DNA from: Amphimedon queenslandica
Lineage: Eukaryota > Porifera > Demospongiae > Haplosclerida > Niphatidae
Assembly: GCF_000090795.2 (NCBI RefSeq)
Contig: NW_003546417.1
Span: 118,802 to 153,801, forward strand
Reading direction: 5' to 3'
DNA: 35,000 nucleotides
The position numbers and the translations under genes are program-made. This document shows, in pieces, positions 9,196-21,880 of this stretch (its first letter is position 1; the number at the start of each line of letters is the position of its first letter). Under the pieces are notes generated by a model, which worked only from the letters and a program-made list of their open reading frames with translations, did no database searches and had not been told where the DNA came from.

Positions 9196-11817
9196 TTATT
9201 GTTGCTGGTGATATCGTGGCCCTAACTCCAATAAACTCTTTGCTACTCTCTCAATCTCGGCTCCATTCTCCAGGCAATAAATATACGTTTCATAGAACAT
9301 GATTACAAACTCTGGATCTGACTTAGCATCAATACGTATACTCGTACTTAATGAAGGAGAGAGACGATGAAAGTCTATTGATCCCATTTCACACCAAGCC
9401 CTACAATTATTAATAGTCGGGTCTGTTGAGGTGACAGCAGCCATTATCAATGCTATGACTCCATCATAGTTCGATTTCATTGTTGCAAAGAAATTTGGCG
9501 GCTTTGGGACCTTGAGATAGCTCAGCTGGGTGTCGGTTTTAATTTCACCAGTCCCAAGAGAGAGGACTAGTTTTAAACGTCTATCTTTATCGTATGTTTG
9601 TATATCAGTCATTGCGTGTATTGTCGGTACTATAGCAAGTATGGATCCATCAACATATGTGTCTTCGAATGCATGAAAGTATAACGGAGCGGCTGTTGAT
9701 GCTCTTGCTGCCTCCCATACCTTCCAGTCTCTCTTGTTTTCTTGAGCCTTTTCTCGATAGTTTGTGATGAAATAGAGTGAAGGTGGATCACGATCAGCTT
9801 TTACCGTTGTTATGAGGACCCGAGGGTCACTGATACTCTTAATGTCAGCCTCACCTAGTATTCGCTGTCCATACTCTACAATTGGAGCACTAGAGTATAT
9901 CCTTCGCCCTGCAAATATTTCATCTCTATAGTTCACGATAGCAGCCATTAGAGAGCTGGTTGTGAAATTCCTGTGACTCATTCCAAGTGCTAGAAATGAT
10001 CCAATGCTTGTTCCAGCATACCAGTTAAAGTATTGGCTTATTTGTAGGTCATGATCACCAGAAATCTGTCTCATTTTCTGCTCAATTTGATAAAGCATAA
10101 AGGCACTTAAGGAGCCACGAGTTCCACCGCCATCAAATGATAGCAAAGTGACAAAGTCATCCTTGCTAGTTCTTGGCTTTGACTTCACTTCTTCTTCTTC
10201 ACTTTCAGCATCATTCTCAGAGTCTGGTACAAACTCTTTGCTTCCTTTTTGATCTTTTCCTGTGTTTTCATTAGTAGAGCTACTATCTTGTGGCTCTAAG
10301 TGAACTGTGGCTGATAGCACGATATTATCATCAGGAAGTTTATTGCCAGAAATAGCATCAAGAGCTTCACTGCTTTCATTAGGTGTTTCAACATGCTCTT
10401 CTACATCTCCAATTGTTACTACAAATAACCCTGTTGAAGGGAGCATTGCACGTAATTCTTGTACTCTCTGCATCGCTTCCATGCAATCCTTTGCTTCTTT
10501 TCCCTGCCTGTTACTAACAATATCCAATGGTGTCCTGCCGTCAGCATCAGTTAGCGTGAGATCTGCCTCAAAGCAGAGGAGTAGCTTTACAATTGACACA
10601 CTACAGAGTATAGCTCCAATGTGTAATGCACTCATTCCTTTATTGGAATCTTGACAGTTTGGATTAGCACCAGCAATGAGGAGATAATGGACACATCTGA
10701 CACTATTCTGTCTAGCTGCTAGCATTAGTGGAGTAACTGCCCCCAACTCAAACGAGTACACTTTGCTGGATTTCCGAGTCTATATTAGGAAAGATATGAA
10801 TGGAATGTATTGCAGTAGTTGTAACACAAAATTAAAATTTGCAACTACTAGAACAGGATGAATTATATAATACAAAGCAATCATGCATATAATTGTTACC
10901 TTGATAACAGTTTCTGTGGTATCCTCCACTTCAGCCTCAGACTCCTTCCCGTCTTGTTGTTCCTCAATCGAGAAAGATTTTACCGATACCAGGACTGCAA
11001 CTGAGCGACGTCTTGGTTTTACGATTGTCGAAAACCCGTCCTTATTGGAACGATTAATGAGATCAGTGCATGCTTGCCGAGGGAGCTGGGATTGAAGTGC
11101 CTCCAGTGTCTCTCTGAGATATTTATGGCCTTGCTTTACTGCAAGATGAACAACTGTAGTACCAGTCACTGAATCACCAACAATCAACTGATGGCCATTA
11201 AGAGGAGAATCTAGGACACTCACTGCATCGGGATCCATTGCATGCTGATTGAGCAATTCCTTGTTACTGTCTAAAAGGTTTCTCCAGTCTTTTGGATTTT
11301 TGGGGACTTTCTTTGTAATGTACTCGCTCAGTAATTCTTGGAGTTGAAGCGTATTCATCGGCTGAGGGAGTAAAACATTCTTTATCAGTTCCTCTGATAG
11401 AGGTATCATTGAGAGTGGCTCTAAGGAAGACTTTACCTCTTGCAGTGCTTGCTCTGCCCCTTGCTTGTGCTTTGAGGAATACACCTTGTATATCAGCACA
11501 TCTCCTTCTGAGGCTAGATCATTGTTCTGAAACTCCAAAAGGACGTAATATCGTCTGGCAGAGTTGCTGGATTTCGTCTGCTTCCATGCTAAGAGCAGAA
11601 AGGTGGTGCATGATTCATAGCTGCTTTCAATGACTGGATCAGGTCCTTGAGGCTCAGCAGGGAGGCCGTCTAGGCTGTCAGGAAGATCCTCGCTCAGGTC
11701 CACTTCCCTCTCTGTTATTACTCGCCTGTGGATGACTTTTAAGCCACGACCAAAATCTCCGCAAAGTTTGGCGTAGTGAGGACTAAAAACCCCGTAGCTT
11801 TTGACTTTGTAAGGCAT
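9196..11817 (-). CDS. PLA2G6: Calcium-independent phospholipase A2, ankyrin + patatin (PLA2G6-like)
   Basis: Two exons, 11817-10900 and 10779-9196, joined in phase 0 across a 120-bp GT-AG intron, give 833 aa; human PLA2G6 is 806 aa. The family hydrolyses the sn-2 acyl chain of phospholipids without calcium, in membrane remodelling. The N-terminal half has a family-specific region and degenerate ankyrin repeats (TGTTVVHLAVKQGHKY; TPLMLAARQNSVRCVHYLL; SALHIGAILCSVSIVKLLL; GRTPLDIV). A Glu/Ser-rich linker follows. The patatin-like catalytic domain starts with the oxyanion loop DGGGTRG (about 522-528). The nucleophile elbow is GTSIG, Ser at about 564. The partner Asp of the Ser-Asp dyad is in DGS, about 683. 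The elbow has Ile where vertebrates have Thr (GTSTG), still within GxSxG. The protein may equally be a broader iPLA2 family member, since the number of ankyrin repeats seems lower than in human. It shares a 171-bp divergent intergenic region with the UbiA-like gene. Confidence 0.9.
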
Positions 11818-11988
11818 TACTGCAATAGTAGAATGGACAGTTATCCAGCTTTTCGCAGCTTTGCTTGCTGCGCTTAATTTGAGTTGTTTTGGGCGTGGCT
11901 CAAGGCGGTTTAGCCCTGCCTATTCAATGAATGATTATTGAATTAGATCTCTGGATCTAGATAGGGGCAGGCAATATTGAATGAGAAT
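11818..11988. promoter_or_regulatory. Divergent promoter region, iPLA2 (-) / UbiA-like gene (+)
   Basis: Only 171 bp separate the two start codons, which face away from each other, so a shared bidirectional promoter is likely (inference). It contains GGGCGTGGCTC at 11891-11901, the same CACGCCC-type box that lies just upstream of CXXC1 and at the PREP start. No TATA box seen. Confidence 0.55.
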
Positions 11989-14162
11989 ATGCAGAGAGTG
12001 AAAAGAAATGTAAATGAGGAGAAGGTAATTGAAATCCCCCCATAAACTTTAATCATGAATGCTTTTTAGTCTCCGCATGAAGGAGAAAATGGCAGCTACA
12101 GTGCATTGAAGTAAGTGTGAAGAGTTTGAAAGCAAAAGGCATGACAGGGCTGGGGGTGGGTGTGATTAATAAGAATCACTATAATTATTAAACTCTCTCC
12201 AGTCCTTTCAGGTGGGTCCAGTTTTTGACGGAAAGAGCTCCTCCGATTGTATTCTTCCTGTTGGCATCCGGTCCTTGTCTCTCTGGACTACAGATTGTTG
12301 AAGGACGCATTGAATGGATCAAGTTTCTATTTGCGCTATTTGCAGAACTGGTACAGAAATGCAGTTTTAATTTCATTTGTGAATATCCTTAAAATTTATC
12401 TATTGTATTATTTCTTTATCAGGTTCTCTTATTAACTGTTCGTATAATGGACGATGTCAAAGATTATGAATTAGATTGTAAGATACATCCTGAAAGGTAC
12501 TTCAAATAAACACATACAAACTATTACAACTTTTTTTCACCACAATTCCTTCTCTTTCCTACTTAATTTTTTCACTTGTGTGTGTTTTAGACCTCTACCA
12601 AGGGGTCTCCTGAAATACGATGACGTTGTGGTTGCTATTAATCTCGTCCTAGCTGCCATGATCCTGTATGCTGTCATACTAGGAGTCTGGTTTAGTCCTT
12701 CTGCTGGAATAACATTTGGAATACAAGTAATGCATGCAATATTATAAGCACCTAGAGTTGAAACTCTCTCTCTCTCTTAAAGGTATTTTACAGTTTCCTG
12801 ATGTACATTGAATTTGGTATTGGTGAGTGGTTGGAACCAAGAGTATTTCTCTATGCAGTAACTCATCAAGTATGTACTCCAAATCTTTTGTAGTCAAATA
12901 AAAATTTTTTTTAAAGCATTACGCTGCTCACGTCTTGAAAATTTAATCATTTTAGTCACAAATATTAGCTGTTTATGTACCACATACACACCCTTCTTAA
13001 TCTCACCACTTTCTTCCTTTCTGTCATATTTCTCCCTCCCTCTCTCTCCCTCTCTTCCTCCCTCTCTCTCTCTCCCTCCCTCTCTTCCTCCCTCTCTCTC
13101 TCTCCCTCCCTCTCTCTTCCTCCCTCTCTCTTCCTCTCTCTCCCTCCCTCTCTCTTCCTCCCTCTCTCTTCCTCTCTCTCCCTCCCTCTCTCTCCCTCCC
13201 TCTCTCTTCCTCTCTCTCCCTCAGGTCTCAATATATTTTGGTGCCTGGTTCATATGTGCATTAGCAGGTGCCCCATGGTACAGCTGGTCTGGATTCTTGC
13301 TAGGCAGTGTTGCATTCTCAGGATTCTTTACCTATGAAATATGTCGAAAACTTGATCCTACCTTACCTCTGGTGAGTGCTTTACTGAAATAAACTAAAAA
13401 TTTACTATTCTTCTGTTTTAAATATACTGAAATAAACTAAAAATTTGCTATTCTTCTGTTTTTGATATACTGAAATAAACTAAAAATTTACTATTCTTGT
13501 TCTGATATACTGATTGTTTGTTATTTTACAGAAAAAGGGAACGTACTTAGTCGTCTATGGCAAATGGATCACATTTTTGGTCGTGTGTGTCACAGTATTG
13601 GTGGGCGTGGTCAGTTCCTACTTCCTCCATATTCACTGGCTACTTTGGCCAATGGAGGCCTTCATGATACTGGTAATACACAAATTATATTATTGTTTTA
13701 TAATATTGATACACTACAGTTGCATATAAAAGCAATTTTAAATTTAAAAGCACCCCTGAAATACCGTATAGCGAGAAATTTTTATGGCCCAAAATTTTCA
13801 TGGATCCGTCTAAAAATCAATTTCGTGGCTTTAATTTTCATAGTTTTCTACTTTTTGGCCATCTTGAACAGTATTAAATTGATTTTTGCACATTTTATTT
13901 TCGTGAATTTTGAAAAAGCGAAATCCACGAAAATTTCCCGCTATATAGTACTCAAAACTTTTTAAATTCAAATCTAAATATCGTTACTTTTTTGCTATTA
14001 GTATTAGCATTTTGTCTGTTTTCCTTCCAATAGAGTTTGCTGGTATTATTCCTGATACAGAAACCAGTCCCAAAGACTAAAACCCACAAACCAGTCGAAG
14101 CCCTGGCCATAATCTACATATTGCTCCACATGTGGGCGGGGTTTATTGCCAGCTTCTGGTAA
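11989..14162 (+). CDS. UbiA-superfamily membrane prenyltransferase homologue (9 exons)
   Basis: Exons: 11989-12024, 12070-12110, 12212-12350, 12423-12496, 12591-12726, 12783-12869, 13225-13371, 13532-13672, 14034-14162. All GT-AG, phases agree, total 309 aa, the usual UbiA size. UbiA enzymes transfer an isoprenoid chain to an aromatic or other acceptor in a membrane. Residues about 79-102 read RIMDDVKDYELD then HPERPLPRG, the classic first Asp-rich motif (DxxDxxxD) and RPLPxG loop. About nine hydrophobic segments fit the family fold, starting with APPIVFFLLASGPCLSG after WVQFLTER. The second Asp-rich region is replaced by FTYEICRKLDP, as I recall from bacterial UbiA-like proteins of unassigned function. 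This differs from the animal members COQ2, COX10 and UBIAD1. Exons 1-2 are short and least certain, though they join in frame; exon 1 starts at the only suitable ATG I found. Intron 6 is mostly a CT tract ending in CAG; intron 8 holds a MITE. Acceptor and product are unknown. Confidence 0.8.
13031..13222 (+). repeat. CT-rich simple repeat before UbiA-like exon 7
   Basis: Nearly pure (CTCTCTCC)/(TTCCTCCC) tract of about 190 bp that runs straight into the CAG acceptor of exon 7, so it forms an extreme polypyrimidine tract. The antisense reading gives a spurious Arg/Glu repeat frame. Confidence 0.9.
13383..13515 (+). repeat. 43-bp tandem repeat in UbiA-like intron 7
   Basis: Three copies of a unit containing ACTGAAATAAACTAAAAATT begin at 13383, 13426 and 13469, an exact 43-bp period; the third copy is truncated before the exon 8 acceptor. 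Confidence 0.85.
13762..13950. mobile_element. MITE-like element, TACCGTATAGCG terminal inverted repeats (copy A)
   Basis: A 189-bp AT-rich stretch in intron 8 of the UbiA-like gene. Its ends are inverted: TACCGTATAGCGAGAAATTT at the left, and ATTTCCCGCTATATAGTA at the right, whose reverse complement is TACTATATAGCGGGAAAT. About 21 of 26 end positions agree. TA at both outer ends could be a target duplication, as for Tc1/mariner-type MITEs. A second member with the same ends lies at 28025-28234. No coding capacity. Confidence 0.7.
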
Positions 14163-14310
14163 AACTCTAATCTAAGACATACATAATCTATTTTTGACAT
14201 ACTCAGTAATTGATAGCTAACAACACCTTTAATAATAATAATTGATACTAATGCTATAAAGACTCCCACTCACTCAAAGTCTTTGCTAAATTAAACCTAT
14301 TCCCTATTGA

Positions 14311-17300
14311 CTAGTCTTTCCAAGAAATGTTAAGATTTCTAGCTATGAAACTATAAGTGTCGGCAGTCTCATCAATCTGGGGAGGGAAAAGAGAGAAAGA
14401 AAACAGAGAGAGAGAGAAATATAAGTGACGTGAGTGTGTGTGTGTGTTTGAGCTGCTGTAGTATCCAGTGCTTACTATTTTAGCAGTTGGTTTTCCTCCT
14501 CCATGTCCTGCCTTCTCTTCTATTCTTATCATCAGTGGATTAGTCTATCACAATAACATAGGAGGACATTATAAAGTACTTTATTCTTTAAATCATCCTC
14601 TTTCAGGGATGCTTCTGAACGATGCTTACAAGCAAAAGGCCCAGTACAGTTAATATGTACAAGAAAGCACTTAAAGCATCAGTTACTAGTAATCACATGA
14701 AAAAAGTACAAGAACAAAAAATGAAAGTGATGGGCCCTCATCCCTGCTCCAATATCATCCTTCACCCTCTCTCTATATCTAAATATTTATTCTCTCTCTC
14801 TCCCTCCCTCCCTCCCTCTCTCTCTCTCCCTCTCTGTCTCCCCTCCCTCTCTCTCCCTCTCTGTCTCCCTCCCTCCCTCTCTCTCTCTCTCCCTCTCTCT
14901 CTCTCCCCTCCCTCTCTCTCTCTTTCTTTCTCTTCCTCATGCAAATACATGTAATGCACTGTACCTGTTTCTCAATGCCACTCATTGTATGATGCAGTTG
15001 CGCTATGAATTTAAAAGAGTGCAAAGGTACGACTCTGTCATCATGATCGGCAGTCAAGAGGAGCATGGCAGGATACTGGGCACTGCCTTCTGGTACTGAT
15101 ATATTGTGTAATGGAGACAACCTAAGGAGACATGAGGGATTGGAGAGAAGGAAAAAGAGAAGGAGAGAGAAAGAAGAAAATTTTAGGGTGAGAAGAAGAT
15201 ATAGTAAAATTTATTTCAAAAACAACACATAATATTATCATAAAGAAATTAGTAATAATTATAGAAGCATTTGGTTGTACATGTACATGCAGTTCCTGGT
15301 GGTTACTTGTGTAGCCATTGAAAGTCAGCATCATTATCAGGATTGCCATAGTCTGTCACCCAAGCATGACCAATAGTGAATTTATGAAATCTTAATAAAT
15401 CAAGAACACTGAGAGAGAGAGTGAGAGAAACAAGTTAGCTACATTATAGTCCCTATATAGCGCTTCAATTTTGCGGAGCTAAAATTTCGCAGATTGATAA
15501 AAATCAATCTTTCACAGAAATAGCTTTTGCGGATTCACAATGTTAGTACCATGCCTTTAATGGCAATTAAATATTTAGCGGATATTTAATTTCGCGGTTG
15601 CATGCTAACCCGCAAAAACAACAAAAGTTTTGCTCCTCGAAAATAAAGCACTGTCTCTAGAATAATCATTGGGATGATTACAGGGGCTTACCCAACTTGT
15701 GATATGACACATTTGAATAGATCAGGTCTCTGATTAGCACAGCAACACACTAGTAGTCCACCATTGGAGCCACCTTGTATAACCAACCTTTAATAAAAGA
15801 AATAATTATTAAATTGTTTTATTCATTTTGTATGCTCTACCTCTCACTGGATGTGTATTTTTCTCTTATCAGATATTCAGCTGCAGACTGGAAGTCATCA
15901 TATGCATTCTGTCTCTTAGCAAATATTCCTTCTTTATGCCACTGCTCACCATATTCACTGTAAATAAATTTAAAATAACACTAAAATAAATTTTAAAAAA
16001 ATTCATGAGCATGGACAACAGATTTTCCAAAAATTGACTCCAAAATCACCCAAAATTTTTATTAGATGTTTCTATGTTATATAAAATCAGCTTAAAGGTT
16101 CTACAAAACATAAGTACATGTAAAAAATTAATATATAAAAATAGAAAAATCTCTCCGACCCATTTTTGGTGAAATTTGGCCAACTTTGGCCCAATTTTTA
16201 TGCAACTTTAAAAATTCGTAAAAAATCTAATTTTGATCGGAATAAGCTTAAACTTTCTACACAACATAAGAATATATATATGTATCAGAAAAAGTTATAA
16301 AAATGGAGAATTCTCTCCTACCCATTTTTGGTGAAATTTGCCCAAAGTCCCTGTACTATAGTACAGGGACTTTGGCCCAATTTTGAAGCAACTTTAAAAA
16401 TTCGTAAAAAATCTAATTTTGACTGAAATAAGCTTAAACTTTCTACACAACATAAGAACATGTATATGTATCAGAAAAAGTTATAAAAATGGAAAATTCT
16501 CTCCTACCCATTTTTGGTGAAATTTGCCCAAAGTCCCTGTATATGATACAGGGACTTTGGCCCGATTTTGAAGTTACTTTAAAAATTTGTAAAAAAATCT
16601 TATATCCTTTGCTTTTTGAAAAATTGGCCTATCTTTATCAATTTTTTCTAAAAAATTTGCTGAGAAAATTTATTTTTCCCATTGGAAATTATTAATTTTT
16701 ATCCAAAAAAATTTGCTGGAAAATTTATTTTTCGTGGGAAATTTTCCGGAAAAGATTAATTATTTTAGAAAATGATAAATTTTTAATTTTTCCCTGGAAA
16801 TTTGCTGGAATATTTATTTCTCCCAGAAAACTTGCCGGGAAAAATTAATTTTTCTGAGAAATTATTCATTGAAATAATTATGCGTGAAAAATTTTATTTT
16901 CACAAAAAATTTGCCACAAAAAAATAATTTTTGGGAAACAGCTACCTTAGTTATTATCCTCAATAATAAATGACCCACTTAACAAAATAAACCAATGTTG
17001 CAAGGATCATGCAATCTCCTATATATTCCTTACCCTCCTCCTCTTATATTAGCAATGGCCACTATTCCTCCAAGATGCTGCATGAAGATAACACGAGATG
17101 TACTGTAGTAAGGAGTGATAGATATATTAAAGCCGCCATAGCCATACAAGAGCAATGGGTGAGAACCATCCAATTCAATGCCCTGAAAAACAAGAACATT
17201 AAGAGAGTGAATGAGATGTCACATAGCTAGACAAATTGGAGTGTAAAAATTTATAAAATTGCTTTTCAAAAAAAAGCTTGGTTTGAACAAGATCCCCCTT

Positions 17301-18081
17301 TGCAATTCAATCCCTTTTGTAATAATTCATTTTAATTTTTAATCCACTGAATTTGCTAGTAATAAAAGACATTAGAGAGGGAGAGAGAGAGAGAGAGGAA
17401 AGAAAAGCAATTCATCATCATAATGCTATACCTCCCTATGGACAATGAACATTGGGATTTTGGTGCCATCTTTGCTTGGAAAGAAAACCTGTTTCGTTTC
17501 AAATATGGAGCTGTCAAAGCCAACCACTTTAATCTCACGAAATATCTATTAATTGGGATAATTATATCACATGTTACTAATTATAGTAACAAATGTTACT
17601 AATTATAGTAAGTTGTTGATAAACATGATGACTAAATTTATTCAAATATACTAAATATAGCAACATTACAGACCTGTTACCAAAATTACGTACTGTTGCT
17701 GTTACTAAATATATCAGTACATTATGCTTTAAAGGTGTTACTAAATATAGCAACAAGTCCTAAAAATAGCAACAAACCTCAGTTTTAAGAGGATAGTTCC
17801 TGAGATCACAGTGATATATCATTCCAGGAGTGAGGAATGACATGAAGCGATAAAATATCTCGGACTGATTCCGTTTACCGGAATAGCCGGTCACTGATCC
17901 CATGTCAAGTGGAAAGTTAGTTATAACTTTACCATACATATCATAGAGCATAAGAACTGACTGGAGGGAGGGAGAGAGAGAGAGAGAGAGAGGGAGGGAG
18001 GGAGAGAGAGAGGGAGAGAGAGAGAGAGAGGGAGAGAGAGAGAGGGAGAGAGAGAGAGGGAGAGAGAGAGGGAGAGGGAGG

Positions 18082-18140
<59 letters not shown>

Positions 18141-18489
18141 AAGGAAGGAGTAAAGAAATCACAATAGAGAGTGCTAGTGTGAAAGTGTATATGCTCCTAC
18201 CTTGACATCTCTAAGGAAACAGAGGACCAGGTTATTATCATTGGCAGCTGCTGCCCACTCCAGGACATCAACCTCTCCACCTGGCACCAACACACGCCAA
18301 TCAGACTAAATAATGTATTTTAAATAATAATACTAGTATTAATATACATGTAATCTGTAATAATAATATTCATCATATTAATCTACATTTTAATGTGTAA
18401 TAATACAATGCTATAGTGTTATGTAATGTGTAATATTATAATAATATTAATGTACATGTAATCTGTAATAATAATAATACATTTAATGT

Positions 18490-18521
<32 letters not shown>

Positions 18522-19606
18522 TATTATTATTATTATTATTATTAATGTACATGTAATAATGATTAGAGAGAGTTCTGTGTGTGTGTTCCTTGCCTTGTTA
18601 GGTTTGTTGATGTCAACATTGATCAGTTGATATTTAGGTGCTTGATAATCAGTCTTTAGTGTAAATACAGTACCATCATTAGCAATGAACTGATAGAGGA
18701 AGAGAGAGAGAGAGAGAATAATAAAAAAGGGACGCGAGGATTTTTTGGTTTACTTACATCATATGAAGACTCAAAATCATCATCAATCAGTTTCACCATT
18801 GGCAATATGCCTGCAATACAATTATTATACATGTACATGTACACGTAATACAAAATGTATAGCAATGAAATCAATATTCTATCTCTCTCTCATCCCCCCC
18901 CTTTCTCTCTCCCCCCTCTCTCTCACCCCCCCCTCTCTCTCTCACCCCCCCCCTCTCTCTCTCTCTTCCACTCCCCCTCTCTTTCTCTCTCCCCCCTCTC
19001 TCCCCCCTCTCTCCCTCTCTCTCTCTCCCGCTCTCCCTTCTAATTCATGTACAAGTGTACCTTCAATCTTATATCCTACAGTTTCCAAGTCGCAGTAATA
19101 GAGTTTGTTCTTTGGTTCAGCTCCCCTCACTACATACAAGATGAGGTAGCGTCCTTCATCGCTTAACTCACACGAACTGAGGGAGACAAACAAAAAGAAA
19201 TGAAAGATAATATTTGTAATAAGACATTTGAGAAGACACATAAATGTACGTGTACACGTAGCTTCTACCCAACGGCAATTAGAGAAGAAAACAATGTAAA
19301 AATTAAAATTTATTACAGTGACATGAACCCTATAATTAGCCTATTAATTGTAACTAAACATGTATAATGTACATGTACATGTAATACAAAGCTTATTATG
19401 TAGCTATTATCATTATCAACAATTACTTTAGCCAGTCTGGGTGGTCAGGAAACTCGTAACAAAGGACATCATCTGACTGGTCATTGCCAAGGAGATGATA
19501 ATAGAGCTGTAAGAAGGAAAGGGGGCATAGAGGAGGAGGAGAGGGGGAGAGAAACAATGAGACATAATGATAAAGAAAATACACTATAATCAAAACAAAT
19601 AATCGA

Positions 19607-19648
<42 letters not shown>

Positions 19649-21836
19649 CTTTTGATTTAATACTTGAGATGTTTCAGTCCCTGCAGATTTAGTATCAGGC
19701 TCTGGGAATCTCTATAATAATAAAATAATAAATAAATAATAAAAAGTTAAAGTAGGCATTATAAAGATTAGGAATGATAGAAATTCCCTTGCTTTGTACT
19801 AGATGTGAACCACATATGAACTACATGTAGTTCCTTAACTACCAATTCAGTATCCGTACAATACATGTATGTGTGGTGCTTTTCCATTTAAAGGATAAAA
19901 AAGAGCATGTAGCCATGTACCACGTACGTACTACATACATGTACATATACATGTACATGTACTTATGTATCATACATATACTTGTACATTTAGTATATAC
20001 TGTATATATGCATAATGTGGAAGCTTACTGCATGTACGCGTACATGTACACAATAAGCTGTATATCAATCATTACGATATTGCTCAAGTTCAGGAGTACA
20101 CAATTTCCCCTATCATAAGAAAAATCCTACACATAGGAACCGGTACATCAAAAAGGAACTGGATCTATTCCAGGTGACTGATTAGTACTGCTTGTATGTA
20201 CATGTACATGTACACGTAGTTCTAGCGAAGGCTATAGTAATAGTGAAACAGTTTATGATGAAACTGAGTTGAATGTGGGCATGCACAGAATATCATTCTA
20301 AGTATTCATAACATACAAGCATAGCCAATTAATTATACTATATTAACTTCTACAAACTAGTGACTGTACATATATAAAGTATTATACAGATTGTTATAAA
20401 GGATATATTGTGGTTACCATACGACTTAGATATAGTTGTACTATGTTACAGCTGGGGATTCTTATACCGAAAGCATAGACAGGAGCCATAAGTGGTACAC
20501 ACACGTGTGTGCATTTTGAAAGGTTTGTGTTGAAGGATTACGTAAGGCTTGATTCATCAATGCTTGCTCATAATCTACTATCCAATAATGGAGGACTAGA
20601 GCAACAGCTTTCATGTGGTTACTGATAATTGAATAACAAAATAGTAATATTCCCACCACCGGCAAAAGGAGCCATATACTATATTCTAACGACAAAACAA
20701 ATACTATTATTACTATCATGTGTGTTTGTGTGTATATGCGTGTCAGTTATGGTGAGATCAGATAGAAAATTATTAGCAGGGGGAGTTTTTGTACAAGTTG
20801 TGAAATAGGTAGGTTAATACCACAGAACGAGACTCTGCATGGCTACATAGCTAATGCGGAGTTTTATAGCATAGCCGAATCATCTCAAATTAAATAATAA
20901 AGCCAAAATTCCATTAATATACATGTAAGATATAGTACTATCAAATTATGTTGATGATATAACATACATGTACATGTACATCTAATACGTGAGCGGGCAC
21001 ATTTTCACAGCCATAGTGAGACGGACAATACCAAGAGAGAATTTTATTGTCCAATAGACGTACTACATTATACTAGCAGTGGTCAGACTAAGGAAGAGCC
21101 TGTCTAGAGGTCAGGGAAGTGATTTACTCAAGCATGTAATACAGATACGGAGCTGGCAACCAAAAGGTGTTTCTGGTCACCAAAAGGTGTGAAGTACAAC
21201 TATACACTGTACACAATACATGCACCACAAATACCTGTACATGCATATACAGTACTGTACGGGCACATGTACATGTACATGTACAATAATACAATAACCC
21301 ACAACACAAGTGTATGTATAGACAATAATAATGATAGAAGCCTCTCCTTGGCTTACAAGTGAGTCTGTGGTGTCTCACTTGATAAAAGAAGCCTTTGTTA
21401 TCATGAGTCCATGCTATGCTTGAGAATTTGACCCACTTCAGTTCATCCTTCAATAACTCCTTGCTGGCCACATCTTTAACCTGGGTTATTGTAAAAAACA
21501 CTTTTATTATCTGTGGTCGATCCTATTCTATACACTCTCCATCTCCTTCTGTACAAATGCAACCACTAGAGACTCAGTCTTTCATGTGTATTCATTCACT
21601 GTCTGCCAGTCTGTCTACATAATACTCTCTTTGTCTCTCCCCTCTCTCTCTTATCTCTCTCTTTCCCCTGGTTCTAATCCTTCCCTTTACTATGCCTCCT
21701 GGTTTCCTACTTAACCTCTCATCAGGTCTATATTGACCAGCTGACCCTCCTTCCATATCAAGATTAAAAAATGATACATTCTTATCTCTTTCTTTTTTCT
21801 TTCCTCTCTCTCCCTCTCTCCCTCTCTCTCTCTCTT

Positions 21837-21880
<44 letters not shown>

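Noticed and set aside
10307-10654. Plus-strand 115-codon frame
   Set aside because: Antisense shadow of the iPLA2 exon 2.
17941-18162. Ser/Leu repeat frame on the minus strand
   Set aside because: It is the CT microsatellite before PREP exon 11 read in frame; no signal peptide or gene context supports it.
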